Assembly: GCF_000196435.1 (NCBI RefSeq)
Contig: NC_010161.1
Coordinates: forward strand, 2,499,001 to 2,563,000
DNA: 64,000 nt
DNA from: Bartonella tribocorum CIP 105476
Lineage (GTDB): Bacteria; Pseudomonadota; Alphaproteobacteria; Rhizobiales; Rhizobiaceae
Reading direction: 5' to 3'
Shown: in pieces, positions 48,317-57,534 of the stretch
Layout of the letters: the number at the start of each line of letters is the position of its first letter
How positions within the stretch are numbered: position 1 is the stretch's first letter
The notes under the pieces: generated by a model
Seen by the model: the letters and a program-made list of their open reading frames with translations, nothing else
What the model was told of the DNA's origin: nothing
Database searches by the model: none
Position numbers and translations under genes: made by a program

Positions 48317-48811
48317 TCACGAAAAGATCCTTCCCAACCAATCCTCTGCTGCTTTGACAATTTCCACTTTATTTTGCTCTGAAAGCCCCAAATAAGGGCG
48401 CGCCGGCATGGTCACTTGCGGCACACACACAAAACGCTGTGCTTTGCTGCTTTTCAGAAAAAAGCGAAGGGTTTTGCCATTTTTGGGGCGAATAACCCCA
48501 CCCAATTGATGAATCCGCGCATAAACCAACCCACTCCCCACCATCACCTTTTCTGGTGAAGCTTTCATATCAATGGAGCGTGAGAGCGCCCCACTGGCAA
48601 AAAGAATGGAGGTACGGGCATGATTGTTTTTCCACTTTTCTCCTTGGGGAGAGGTTTTTTCACTTTGAATCCGCCGCCTTGTGCTCTCTTGAATGAGGCG
48701 TCCAACCCCTTGTGCTAAAGTCCCCATCGAGCTATCAGCTCCCTTTTGTAAAAAGGATAAGGCCGCTTCAAGCCCTGTCTCTTTAATCTCAATATGGGTT
48801 GAAACAGACAT
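48317..48811 (-). CDS. Virion morphogenesis protein (Mu gpG / P2 gpS-like)
   Basis: 164 residues: RLIQESTRRRIQSEKTSPQGEKW, ILFASGALSRSI, VYARIHQLGG, all typical of the phage virion morphogenesis family, which completes the head-tail joint. Confidence 0.9.
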   Translation of the reverse strand: MSVSTHIEIKETGLEAALSFLQKGADSSMGTLAQGVGRLIQESTRRRIQSEKTSPQGEKWKNNHARTSILFASGALSRSIDMKASPEKVMVGSGLVYARIHQLGGVIRPKNGKTLRFFLKSSKAQRFVCVPQVTMPARPYLGLSEQNKVEIVKAAEDWLGRIFS

Positions 48812-48812
48812 G

Positions 48813-49238
48813 TTACCTTCCCATCAAACGCGGTTTAGCAGTAAAAAAAGCCCCATCACGCACGGGACCATCTTCGCTCATAATTTTAGGCTCATCGCCC
48901 CCCAAACCCGCCTTGCCTTCCGCAATGCGTTTCAGCAAATCAACCGCCTGTTTGTAACGATCTTCAATGGTGGTGGTCAGTGCCGTATGGCGTATGGCTA
49001 AATTATAAACAGCAATATTGACACAAATCATGCTGAGAGCCGCCGGCTGTCCAACAATGGGGACACAGTAGCGATGAGACAAATGCACATCAATCTCACC
49101 ACTTGCTTGGTTTAGAGCAAGGGCAATAGCTTGATCTAAAAGCACTGGATCAGAATTCTCATCATCAAAAGCACATAAGTCTTTTAAGAAATCATCACCC
49201 CAGAGCTCTTCAATCAATGTTTTGCTTGCATACGCCAT
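48813..49238 (-). CDS. DUF1320 protein (Mu gp36-like)
   Basis: 141 residues: Y...LIEELWGDDFL, ALALNQASGEIDVHLSHRYCVPI, NIAVYNLA, YKQAVDLLKRIAEGKAGLG. Matches DUF1320/gp36, thought to lie at the head-tail interface. 1 base from gene G. Confidence 0.9.
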   Translation of the reverse strand: MAYASKTLIEELWGDDFLKDLCAFDDENSDPVLLDQAIALALNQASGEIDVHLSHRYCVPIVGQPAALSMICVNIAVYNLAIRHTALTTTIEDRYKQAVDLLKRIAEGKAGLGGDEPKIMSEDGPVRDGAFFTAKPRLMGR

Positions 49239-49253
49239 CTTTTAAAGATTCCC

Positions 49254-50219
49254 TTAAACAACATCTTGCAGCAACACACCGGCATCTTTTGCAGCGACCA
49301 ATTCACACACCCGTTCACCCACACGCACCCGTTTACCACCCGATAAACCAATATCTGGATCAGAGATCACCCCAGAGATACGCTCACCCAATTGAGCACT
49401 AAAGCCCCAGCTAATCACCGAACCATCCGCCTGTTGCTTGGTAGGATCAATATAAAGCAGAGCAATCTTATTGCCCCAAACGCGCGCCAATTGCGCCGTA
49501 CGCCCTTTGCGAGCTAAATTCACTTGCGATTCACCAATGAGTAAACGATCGGGGTGTATTTCCATCAGATCAGCAAATTGCGCTTTGGTGACAAAACCAT
49601 CAGCAGTACCACCCCCTTTAACGGCTTTGATGATTTTAGGGTGGCGTTTGAGTTTTGACCAAACAACTTTGCCCATCACAAGGGTGTTGGGCGTATAGAT
49701 GAGACTTTTATCCATGGCCTCATCTAAAACAGCATAAGGGTCTGATTTCTCATAATCACTAAACTTATCCTCGCCTTTAAGCGTCATCACCCGCTCTGGC
49801 GCATAATTTTTATTGTCTTGCACAAGCGCTGCCACCCGCACTTCACGCCCCAATTCCAGCAAATTGGCAAGTCCTTCCACAGCTGTCTTTTCGGGGTTAT
49901 AACGAGAGCGCTTTTCTGCCCGTGCGCGAGCTGCTGCCTCAATATCGGAATTGGGAATGAGATCATCAAGCCCGTAATCTTTGACACTGGCTTCCCGTTC
50001 AAAGGCAGAAAATTCTACCACATTCGGGCGTCCTTTTCGCCCAACCTCAAGTTCAGGAACGGTAAAATTTTCCGCTAGAGGAAACTCACTATATTTAAAC
50101 ACCTCACTTAAAACAGAAACGCGGGGCAAAACTTTATCGCCAATAAGAGAACCTGCTGGATTGCGATACCCAATAGCAATGGCGGTAAGTGTTGGATCAA
50201 TGGGAAAAGGTCTATTCAT
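49254..50219 (-). CDS. Major capsid protein
   Basis: 321 residues. FPIDPTLTAIAIGYRNPAG, GDKVLPRVSV, SVKDYGLDDLIPNSDIEAA, NTLVMGKVVWSKLKRHPKI and a C-terminal KDAGVLLQDVV. Fits the HK97-fold capsid proteins of Mu-like and related phages. Follows the protease/scaffold and cement genes, the usual order. Confidence 0.88.
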   Translation of the reverse strand: MNRPFPIDPTLTAIAIGYRNPAGSLIGDKVLPRVSVLSEVFKYSEFPLAENFTVPELEVGRKGRPNVVEFSAFEREASVKDYGLDDLIPNSDIEAAARARAEKRSRYNPEKTAVEGLANLLELGREVRVAALVQDNKNYAPERVMTLKGEDKFSDYEKSDPYAVLDEAMDKSLIYTPNTLVMGKVVWSKLKRHPKIIKAVKGGGTADGFVTKAQFADLMEIHPDRLLIGESQVNLARKGRTAQLARVWGNKIALLYIDPTKQQADGSVISWGFSAQLGERISGVISDPDIGLSGGKRVRVGERVCELVAAKDAGVLLQDVV

Positions 50220-50231
50220 TTTTAGCCTCGA

Positions 50232-50573
50232 TTAATTAATTTTAAAAGAAATAACATCACCAGCAGAGCCATCACTCATGGCAATACCAATGGTGCGGTC
50301 TGCTGCTTCTGCCTTTATGGCGTGCCCTTTGGGGTCAGAGGTCAAAAAATCACCAAAGGAAACATTGCCCCCACAGATCACTTCGCCCCAGCCACATTGA
50401 CCAACATCAAGCATCTCACCAGCCTTTGCACTCAAAGAGCCGGCAGTGCCTAATAATTTATCACCCTTTCCAGAAGCCGTTGCCACCATTCCCTCAGTTC
50501 GTGCTGCAACAATGCAATAAGGTGAAATTTCCCCAGCAGCGCGAAAAGATTTAATCAAAATCATCGTACTCAT
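50232..50573 (-). CDS. Capsid decoration-like protein (DUF2190 type)
   Basis: 113 residues, rich in Gly/Ala/Ser: YCIVAARTEGMVATASGKGDKLLGTAG, CGWGEVICGGNVSFGDFL, GIAMSDGSAGD. Position between protease and capsid and the small beta-rich composition suggest a capsid cement protein. ATGA overlap with the protease gene. Confidence 0.75.
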   Translation of the reverse strand: MSTMILIKSFRAAGEISPYCIVAARTEGMVATASGKGDKLLGTAGSLSAKAGEMLDVGQCGWGEVICGGNVSFGDFLTSDPKGHAIKAEAADRTIGIAMSDGSAGDVISFKIN

Positions 50574-51619
50574 AATGGGCGCTCCTTTTGTTCACAAATA
50601 TGATCGACCGCTTGGCTAATAGTGATGTCGAAGCCTTTTTTCTTCTGCTCTTCCTGATAATGACGTGCCGCAACAGCAACCTCTTCTGGCGCAAGCTTTG
50701 GTTCTTGTGCTAAGGCACACACTTCTAGAGGGCTTGTTGAGGCAAGCGCCGGCAATTTTTCTATCAAACTTTTAAAATGCTCCATCCCCCCTTCAAGGCT
50801 ACAGAGCGCACGATATTCTGCGCGGGCTGCCGGCAAAATCTTGCCCTCTTCAATGGTCTTGTCTAAAAGACTCTCAATGGCACTGTTTTTTTGCTCTTCT
50901 TGCAAAAGCGCTAAATCTTCTCGCGCTTTTTTTAATTGGGTGCAAAGTTCCACGCGTTCCTTTTCGCGCGCTTTAAGCGTTGCTAAAACCTCATCCGCTT
51001 TAGCATCTTCTGCCAACGATAGTGCACTGGCAATGGCTGTCAAATCCATCATTTTCTCCGTCAAAGTTATAGGGGGTATTTTGGGCTGTTCACGGCTTAA
51101 AGCCGTCATCACAAGGGCTGGACGATTGACCAGTCCAGCACCGGCTAAATTTAAAATTTCACCTTTCTTGGAATGGCGAAACTCAGGCGAAAGATAGCGA
51201 TATTCTCGAGCAATAATTTTTTTGGTAGCCATATCTGTCCATTTAACCCGTCCCCAAATCGCACCATCCCGCTCTGCTAATTCTTCAATCCAGCCGCTTG
51301 CCGGCGCTTCCAAGCCATTTCTCGCACGGTGATGTTGTCCATGCTCATAATCAATCACAAGCGGTCCTTTATTGGCTGCAAAGGCTTTTAAAATAGTTTG
51401 CGGATTATAATGCCATTGTCGTCCATCACGTGCCTTCACATGGGGCGCTTTGGGCAACAACTCTACCCACTCAGGCGCTTGGCTAATGGTGGCGTCTTCA
51501 AATGAAATGTCTTGGCATAAAACGTCTGGACAGAGATCTATTAACGCAGCATGAAATGTCTCATCATAAAATGTCTGGGCATCCCCATCTTTTTGATCTT
51601 CGTGAAATTCCTGTTCCAT
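50570..51619 (-). CDS. Phage capsid maturation protease and scaffold (Mu I-like)
   Basis: 349 residues. N-terminal protease half with LVIDYEHGQHHRARNGLEAPASGWIEEL (catalytic His) and LSPEFRHSKKGEILNLAGAGLVNRPAL (catalytic Ser region of the Mu I family), then from about residue 195 an acidic, Ala-rich coiled coil serving as scaffold. First gene of the second late block, 58 bases after dyad element 2. Confidence 0.9.
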   Translation of the reverse strand: MEQEFHEDQKDGDAQTFYDETFHAALIDLCPDVLCQDISFEDATISQAPEWVELLPKAPHVKARDGRQWHYNPQTILKAFAANKGPLVIDYEHGQHHRARNGLEAPASGWIEELAERDGAIWGRVKWTDMATKKIIAREYRYLSPEFRHSKKGEILNLAGAGLVNRPALVMTALSREQPKIPPITLTEKMMDLTAIASALSLAEDAKADEVLATLKAREKERVELCTQLKKAREDLALLQEEQKNSAIESLLDKTIEEGKILPAARAEYRALCSLEGGMEHFKSLIEKLPALASTSPLEVCALAQEPKLAPEEVAVAARHYQEEQKKKGFDITISQAVDHICEQKERPL

Positions 51620-51677
51620 ACATTGCCTATTGCTTTACAATTGTCATTGGCAATACAATGCATGAAACCGCTTCACC

Positions 51678-51704
51678 TTATAAGTCTGACAGTGTCAGTC
51701 AAAA
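51678..51704 (-). promoter_or_regulatory. Late promoter element 2 (before the protease/capsid operon)
   Basis: Minus strand: TTTTGACTGACACTGTCAG then ACTTATAAG, with dyad CTGACA-C-TGTCAG and a TTATAAG that could serve as -10. An AAAAGAG/CTCTTTT inverted repeat lies just before it. Confidence 0.75.
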
Positions 51705-51879
51705 GAGCATTTCTCAAAAAAGCACTCTTTTCCCTATTATTCTCCTTGTGAGAGAAACCCCCGTGCTAAACCATCCCATAAAATCGTTTTCAAAGGCACT
51801 TCAAAGGCGATAGAGCGCCGTTGTGAAGTGAGAGGTACAAATTATCACTCCACACAACAAAGCCTCTCTCAAGCCGTTT

Positions 51880-52034
51880 TTTTTTAAAGATTGCTTTTGA
51901 ACGTTGAAACTGTTAGATTACCCACGAGGCGTGAGCCAGTTTTGCCAGGACGGTTTTACCGGATCTGCGAGGAGTTGACCGCCCTCCACGCCTTCCCGTT
52001 TTCCCCATCTCGACCCTTCTCCGCAAAGCCAACA
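51880..52034 (-). repeat. Structured tandem repeat, unit A
   Basis: About 155 bp, aligned with unit B at an offset of 175-179. The core GGCGTGGAGGGCGG ... CTCACGCC can fold: GGCGTG/CACGCC closing stem, GGAG/CTCC hairpin and CGGT-AAA-ACCG hairpin. The last hairpin differs from unit B by a compensated base pair. Confidence 0.7.
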
Positions 52035-52054
52035 TGGTTTTTCTCAAAGTGCGT

Positions 52055-52213
52055 TTTTTTAAAGATTGCTTTTAAACTTTTAAACTGTTAGATTACCCGC
52101 GAGGCGTGAGCCAGTTATACCAGGACGGCTTTGCCGGATCTGCGAGGAGTTGACCGCCCTCCACGCCTTCTCATTTTTCCTCACACACCAGTTCCTTCTT
52201 TGCAAAGCCAACA
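52055..52213 (-). repeat. Structured tandem repeat, unit B
   Basis: Second unit, 20 bases from unit A. Same closing stem; hairpin CGGC-AAA-GCCG replaces CGGT-AAA-ACCG. Flanked by T-runs (7 and 9 T on the plus strand) at the left of each unit. Confidence 0.7.
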
Positions 52214-52230
52214 GAGCTTTACGGTGTTCT

Positions 52231-53436
52231 TTACAACAACCGTTCATCCTTCTTTTCAGCCGCATCCAATAAGCGTCCAATTTCTCTAGAGCTCTTTTTA
52301 TGCATGGAGGTCAACCACCATTCTTGTTTGCTTGCTACCCATTTGACCACAAAGCGCCACCATGCCCCACCACTTTCACCAAAAAACATAACACCCTGCG
52401 TATCTTTGCGTCTGATAACGCCATGGGGGCGAATGAGTGTTTGAATGGCACCACGAAAATCCTCCAAGTGAAGAGCTCGTGCTTGATGCTCTAACAAAAT
52501 ATGTTTTACGCTGTCTGAAGATAAGCGAATAAGAGAGTCCTCCGCTGCAAAAACATCACGCACCTTTTGGATCATGGGGGCAATGGGAATAAATCCACGT
52601 GGCATATGTCCTTCAAACATGGCTTCCAAAAGGGGTGAGCCCACAATATCTTCAATGGCAATGCGTTTCTGATTGTCCCCCATGGCGTCAATTTTATCAC
52701 TCAAAAAATTGCTTAAATTTTGCGCACGATGTTTTCCAGGATTCAAATGCCAACCAGGATCAATCCCCTTTGGTATCTTTTCAACGCGCCCCGTCCGCTT
52801 ATTGCGCCAAACCCGCGTCTCCACATGGGGTGGCGCTGCCCCCTCTTCATAGCCTAAATTGTCTGCTTCATAACGGCTTACCTGTCGCACACTGCATTTA
52901 CACCGCCAGCCATTGGGTGGATAAAGCCAATCCCAAATGGGATCATCAACAGGTGCCGTAAACCCCACCCAACTTTCATGTTCCAAACGCTTATGTTCTG
53001 AACTCGACAACGCATAGGTGAGATAAGGCAAAAATTCTTTATTATTTTGTGTGCGCTCCCACTCACCTGCCGCATGCGCACTCATGGTATTGGCCCAATA
53101 AACCGTTTCTAAGCGCCGCGGGCTGCCCAATTGCACCACACTCTTTTCACCCGTTTTCGGATCACGCGCTAATTTTTTCCCCCACCACCCTTTTTCCTGC
53201 AAAATCGGCATTAAATTTTTTTGAAACTCTTGAAAAGGAACTTGATGCTTTATCGCTTCTCCAACCGCTTGCTTAAAATCCTCTAAAATATCATAGCCTA
53301 CCGATTTTGCCACCGTAAAGGAAAAGGCATGTTCTTCTGGTGCTATATCCCGCCAATCAAAACTTGGAACAAGCGCTTTGGCTTCAAAATAACGGGTCAC
53401 CTCTTTAGGGGCCGTTTTAAAAAGTTCCTCATCCAT
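52231..53436 (-). CDS. MuF-type head morphogenesis protein with C-terminal nuclease-like domain
   Basis: 401 residues from ATG 53436, which overlaps the portal stop as ATGGATGA. MuF domain about 60-210: ETVYWANTMSAHAAGEWER, HESWVGFTAPVDDPIWDWLYPPNGWRC with the Cys-x-Cys end (CKCSVRQVS). From about 310, LSSDSVKHILLEHQA, then IRPHGVIRRKDTQGVMF, then KQEWWLTSMHKKSS, resembling the barnase/EndoU/ColicinE5-like (BECR) domains fused to MuF in other phages. The nuclease role is inferred. MuF is carried in the capsid, so the domain may be delivered to the host. Confidence 0.85.
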   Translation of the reverse strand: MDEELFKTAPKEVTRYFEAKALVPSFDWRDIAPEEHAFSFTVAKSVGYDILEDFKQAVGEAIKHQVPFQEFQKNLMPILQEKGWWGKKLARDPKTGEKSVVQLGSPRRLETVYWANTMSAHAAGEWERTQNNKEFLPYLTYALSSSEHKRLEHESWVGFTAPVDDPIWDWLYPPNGWRCKCSVRQVSRYEADNLGYEEGAAPPHVETRVWRNKRTGRVEKIPKGIDPGWHLNPGKHRAQNLSNFLSDKIDAMGDNQKRIAIEDIVGSPLLEAMFEGHMPRGFIPIAPMIQKVRDVFAAEDSLIRLSSDSVKHILLEHQARALHLEDFRGAIQTLIRPHGVIRRKDTQGVMFFGESGGAWWRFVVKWVASKQEWWLTSMHKKSSREIGRLLDAAEKKDERLL

Positions 53437-55006
53437 GATACCCCAACCCACGTGCAATCATCTGCACCTTTGCCAAGCGTGCTGCCAAGGCATGATGATC
53501 CATCTCACCCAACAATTCATCTAAGCCTTTAAGGATATCCTCATAACTTTTAGCCTCTCTCACAAGCTTTTTAAAAGGTTCTAAAAGGGGTTCTAAATCC
53601 TCTTCCCAGTCGCTTAAAGCTTCTTCAGAAAGCCGATCCAATTCGTCGTGATGTTTCACGCCCTGCTCTCTTTCGCCCTGCTTTCTTGTCACAGAAATAT
53701 CAACAACACCCCCACAATCAGCACAAACATCTGCCTTTTGTTGCCCGGCATCATCAGCTGTAAGGGAAGGAGCCTTTAAAACATCCTCTCCCTTTTTGGG
53801 TTGCGAAAAGCCAATCTTATTGCGCACTTCTTGCGCCCCCACACACAATCCTAAAGGAACAAGTTTTTCCAAAGCATCACTGATGGCTTTAATATCTTCA
53901 TTTTCCGAAATCGGCCAATAGACAAGCGGAGTGCGCTCTTGGGGTCCAAAATTAATCTCAACAAAGGGAACGATTAAATCACGATTAGTGGTCAAGGCTA
54001 ATTGGCGTGCATCAGCTCTAGCAATATCATGGCGTACATTTTCATGAATGCGGGCTTGCGAAAAAGACGAACCATCGTCTGTCGTCATGGTTTGCCCCAA
54101 TACCCCTTTAGAAATCTGCCGATCTAAATATTCAGCCTTCGCGGCAAAAACCGCATTGCCACTGCCCCCTGCTGCTTCAATAAACTCAATCTCCATCTCT
54201 TTGGGAATAATCGCCGCCGCATCACTGGATAAATCACGTACCGCTTGAATCAGAACCCGCCGCTCCTCATGAGAAGAGCTTGCCCCATATTTACCAACAC
54301 GCAAAGGCATGCCATAAACTTCTAAAAATGCCATCCAATCTTTCAGCGTATAAGACTTGAAGAGAAAAGCCCAAGCCGCAAGACGTGCAAGTCCAGAACG
54401 AATAGGCAAACCGCTTTTAAGCTTGGGTCTGTGAATAGAAAATTTATAAGCAGGCAATTCACTTCCATACAAAGACCCCTCTTCTTTTAAACGCAAATGA
54501 AAGCCATCCCGCCGATCCAATTGAAAAAACCGCTGGTCACGCCATTTCCAAGCAACCGGCCACCATTCCTTAGCACTCTTGTCCCACAAAGTTTCAACAA
54601 CCGCATAGCCTTTTCCCAAAGCATCTAACAAATCCGCCACATAATCATCAACAAAAGTCGGTGCACTGATCACTTCCCGCACCGCATCCGCTATCTTTTT
54701 ATCCAATGCACTGTTGCTTGCGGCAATCACCCCAGGCTCCACCCCTGTGAGAGCATTTTTACGCATGCCAAGCACAGCACGATAATGCAAATCGCGCTCT
54801 TCCATATCATCAGCAAGTTGAAAAAACTGTTCTGGAGCCCCCCTTGCTGCCTGCTGCAAAATATCAGCAAGTTGCGCAGGCGTCAAACCACTCACAACAG
54901 TTTGTGACCACACATCACGAACACCCCCAATGGTAGGGCTTGCAACTTCCCGTTCCAATCCCTTTATCTTAAGAGCCCTGCCCCATTGGTCTAAAAGTTG
55001 TACCAT
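53429..55006 (-). CDS. Phage portal protein (DUF935, Mu gp29-like)
   Basis: 525 residues: GLTPAQLADILQQAARG, ERDLHYRAVLGMRKNALTGVEPGV, DYVADLLDALGKGYAVVETLWDKS, WAFLFKSYTLKDWMAFLEVYGMP, all DUF935 signatures. Dodecameric portal for DNA entry. C-terminus rich in Glu/Lys with a CADCGG segment near residue 425. Confidence 0.93.
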   Translation of the reverse strand: MVQLLDQWGRALKIKGLEREVASPTIGGVRDVWSQTVVSGLTPAQLADILQQAARGAPEQFFQLADDMEERDLHYRAVLGMRKNALTGVEPGVIAASNSALDKKIADAVREVISAPTFVDDYVADLLDALGKGYAVVETLWDKSAKEWWPVAWKWRDQRFFQLDRRDGFHLRLKEEGSLYGSELPAYKFSIHRPKLKSGLPIRSGLARLAAWAFLFKSYTLKDWMAFLEVYGMPLRVGKYGASSSHEERRVLIQAVRDLSSDAAAIIPKEMEIEFIEAAGGSGNAVFAAKAEYLDRQISKGVLGQTMTTDDGSSFSQARIHENVRHDIARADARQLALTTNRDLIVPFVEINFGPQERTPLVYWPISENEDIKAISDALEKLVPLGLCVGAQEVRNKIGFSQPKKGEDVLKAPSLTADDAGQQKADVCADCGGVVDISVTRKQGEREQGVKHHDELDRLSEEALSDWEEDLEPLLEPFKKLVREAKSYEDILKGLDELLGEMDHHALAARLAKVQMIARGLGYHG

Positions 55007-55018
55007 TTCATCATCCCA

Positions 55019-56641
55019 TCAATAAATCTTTGATCGCATCGTTGAAACAAAAGCGGGTGAAAAGAGCGGACTTTCATCAAAACCATAAACCTCTCTCACA
55101 GGCGTATATTCGTAAATTTCCGGCGTCTGCCGGCTGGCAAAATAAGCCAAAGCGCAAGCAATCGCGCTATCACCATGACGCATAAAACCATCACTGCCTT
55201 TAAAACGATGATTGTCTGGAATTTTCACAATGCCATTGACATAAGCAAGCGCTTGATGATCCGCAACAATATCGCTATCGCGCGGCAAAACAATGGACCC
55301 ATCCCCAAAAGCTTCCAAATAAGCCGGCATTTCCTTGCCATACCAACTTTGTGACAAGGACACTTCCTTGACAAGACCCCCATAACGCTGTGCCGCTTTT
55401 TCCGCTAAATAAGCCCCATTGCCCCGCGCATCTAACGCACCACCCAACAAACGTGGCAAACCACCCACAACATAAAATAAAATCTCTCTTTGTTGATCAA
55501 ACGGCATATTGCGCAATTCCACCATAAACCGCACACGGCGCACCAAATCTTGTCCCACTTCCATCACCACAATGGAGGTGGCATCACCAGACCTAGCAAA
55601 ATCAACACCAAAAACATGTTGACGCCGCCGATCAAGCCTAGAATGCAAAGGCTTGATATGCTTCTCACACCAAGAAAAAGCAACAATACTTCGTTGTTGT
55701 TCCGATTGATTTTTAAAATCATCCACACAAGCAAAACGCAACACCGCAATATCTTTCGCACAACAATTTTCAATCTGCAAACGCGTTAAAGCCGCCCCTT
55801 CTTGATCCGCCGGTATGGCATCTAACTCTTGGCGCATCGCACTCAAACGCACCCCATAAGAGGCACGAATTTGCTCTTCCCATTGTTGTTCTGCTCCCCT
55901 ACTCCACACCGCCCCCTTCATGGCACAAACCCGTTTAAACAAACCATTTTTAACAGCCTCACCAAAAGGGTAACGATGCAGAGAAAAAGGAACCTTGCCT
56001 GCTTTTGCCTCACGGATCAGTTCATTGAAAGGATTAAGCACACCATTATGGGTGGAGATCACACGGATTTTACCCCCCCAAATAAGCAAAGCATTCACCG
56101 CATCTAAAACAGCGCGCACATCTTGATGAAACGCCGCCTCATCAATCACCACAATGCCCTGTAACCCCCGAATATTTTCAGGGCGGCTTGAGAGCGCTTC
56201 AATACGAAACCCAGAAGCAAAGCGCACCCGATAAGCAGAGATATATTTCGTGGAACCATCCGCCCTTTGATCTGGAAATAAAAATTCCTCTACATCACCA
56301 CTGTGGCTTGTGATTGCCGAAGCAAAATTGCTCACATAGCCAATAAATTCACGCCCCTTATCTTTGGTGTCACCAATATAAAAAACATTATCGCCCCCAG
56401 CCTTAACGCTCGCTGCCGCAATCAGTGTATCATCCAAAGCTTCTGCAAAAGTAATGCCGGTCCGCCGCCCCTTTTCCACCAATTTTAACACAGACTTATC
56501 CTCAATCCATGCCCGTTGATGCGCCATCAAAACACCTTCCGCTAAGGGATCACTCTCTTTGGGAAAAGTGCTCCTCTGCCAAATGTCAAAGTGTGCCTGA
56601 TCTTCAACAGCAGGGCTTCCACCCATCTGCCCTTCAGCCAT
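55019..56641 (-). CDS. Terminase large subunit (Mu gp28-like)
   Basis: 540 residues. ATPase: KLVEKGRRTGITFAEAL (divergent Walker A), GIVVIDEAAFHQDVR (Walker B), ISTHNG coupling motif. Nuclease: VFGVDFARSGDATSIVVMEVG with the first catalytic Asp. Packages DNA headful into the prohead. Its ATG overlaps the gp27 stop by 8 bases. Confidence 0.93.
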   Translation of the reverse strand: MAEGQMGGSPAVEDQAHFDIWQRSTFPKESDPLAEGVLMAHQRAWIEDKSVLKLVEKGRRTGITFAEALDDTLIAAASVKAGGDNVFYIGDTKDKGREFIGYVSNFASAITSHSGDVEEFLFPDQRADGSTKYISAYRVRFASGFRIEALSSRPENIRGLQGIVVIDEAAFHQDVRAVLDAVNALLIWGGKIRVISTHNGVLNPFNELIREAKAGKVPFSLHRYPFGEAVKNGLFKRVCAMKGAVWSRGAEQQWEEQIRASYGVRLSAMRQELDAIPADQEGAALTRLQIENCCAKDIAVLRFACVDDFKNQSEQQRSIVAFSWCEKHIKPLHSRLDRRRQHVFGVDFARSGDATSIVVMEVGQDLVRRVRFMVELRNMPFDQQREILFYVVGGLPRLLGGALDARGNGAYLAEKAAQRYGGLVKEVSLSQSWYGKEMPAYLEAFGDGSIVLPRDSDIVADHQALAYVNGIVKIPDNHRFKGSDGFMRHGDSAIACALAYFASRQTPEIYEYTPVREVYGFDESPLFSPAFVSTMRSKIY

Positions 56642-57215
56642 GTTTTACCCCCAACACCTGCGCACGAATAGCCCGCGCACGCTCTTCTGAAAGCCCCGCC
56701 GCTGCCGCTGCAGCGTCAACCGCTTTGCTTGCTTTTTGGGTAAAATCCTTTTCTAATCTTTGCCGTCTGGTGGTCGACAAATGTTCAGCCGCCAAAACCC
56801 CTTTAAGCGCATTGGCCAATTCTTGGGCTGCCTTTGGTGAAAGGCTTTTTCCACTGCTCAACGTGGAAAAAATCAGCTCTTTAATCGCGGCGGCCGTCAA
56901 CAGAGTAATATTATCAGAAGCCTTGGCATCAAAGCGTTGCGAAAGGCTTGCGGCAATTTCACGGGTTTGCTCCAAGCGCCTTGACATCACAGCCAAACGC
57001 AAAGAATAACGATTAAAACTGGAAAAGGAGGGAATAGAAAAATTGAGACCCGTTTCTTTTTTTAAAGCCTTCAAAGCCGCTTTAAATTCATCATAAATGG
57101 CTTTTTGCGTCTTTTCACGCCCATTTAAAGCCTCAGCCGCCTCTGCAATAATTTGATCACAAGCTTGCGGCAATAAATCAATCGCTGTTAAGCGTCCACG
57201 CCCGACCTTGCGCAT
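56634..57215 (-). CDS. Small terminase-like protein (DUF3486, Mu gp27)
   Basis: 193 residues, mostly helical: GRLTAIDLLPQACDQIIAEAAEAL, FSIPSFSSFNRYSLRLAVMSRRLEQ, matching DUF3486 proteins located before the Mu terminase. Ala/Lys-rich C-terminus. Overlaps the gp26-like gene by 38 bases. Confidence 0.88.
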   Translation of the reverse strand: MRKVGRGRLTAIDLLPQACDQIIAEAAEALNGREKTQKAIYDEFKAALKALKKETGLNFSIPSFSSFNRYSLRLAVMSRRLEQTREIAASLSQRFDAKASDNITLLTAAAIKELIFSTLSSGKSLSPKAAQELANALKGVLAAEHLSTTRRQRLEKDFTQKASKAVDAAAAAAGLSEERARAIRAQVLGVKHG

Positions 57216-57534
57216 CCCTCACCTCGTCTTTTATCGATGAACGTTTGGGGCGTTTAATCCCCTCAATGAAAAAGCTCCGGTCTAAATGACGTGCCCCCCG
57301 TTCCGTTAAAGCCGCAAGCAAAACAGAACCCACACATTTTAACGTAACAGCCCCTTGCTCTTCCATAAAAGCCAATTCATTCCGGACAAAATCACCATCC
57401 CGCCGGATACCGTAACTGTATAAAAGCCGCTCAATCATCGCACTCGATAAGGTTTCGCTCCGCTCACAAGCAAGCCCTTTTAAAATAATCAACCGCGCTT
57501 CTTCACGGATGATTTTATCCATATCTGCTTTCAT
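57178..57534 (-). CDS. Mu gp26-like protein
   Basis: 118 residues: IREEARLIILKGLACERSETLSSAMIERLL, a winged-helix-like region GDFVRNELAFMEEQGAV, TERGARHLDRSFFIEGIKRP. Conserved between gp25 and gp27 in Mu-like phages; likely DNA-binding role in packaging, not proven. ATGA overlap with the gp25-like gene. Confidence 0.8.
   Translation of the reverse strand: MKADMDKIIREEARLIILKGLACERSETLSSAMIERLLYSYGIRRDGDFVRNELAFMEEQGAVTLKCVGSVLLAALTERGARHLDRSFFIEGIKRPKRSSIKDEVRDAQGRAWTLNSD

Larger units (their letters stand above)
51620..52230. other. 611-base gap: promoter element and tandem structured repeats
   Basis: Contains the late element for the protease operon (51678-51704) and two direct repeats of ~155 bp (51880-52034, 52055-52213). 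No convincing gene; short frames across the repeats differ between the two copies. Confidence 0.7.

Noticed and set aside
52080-52280. 66-residue frame across repeat unit B
   Set aside because: The corresponding frame in unit A is closed by a stop, so the two copies do not share a protein.
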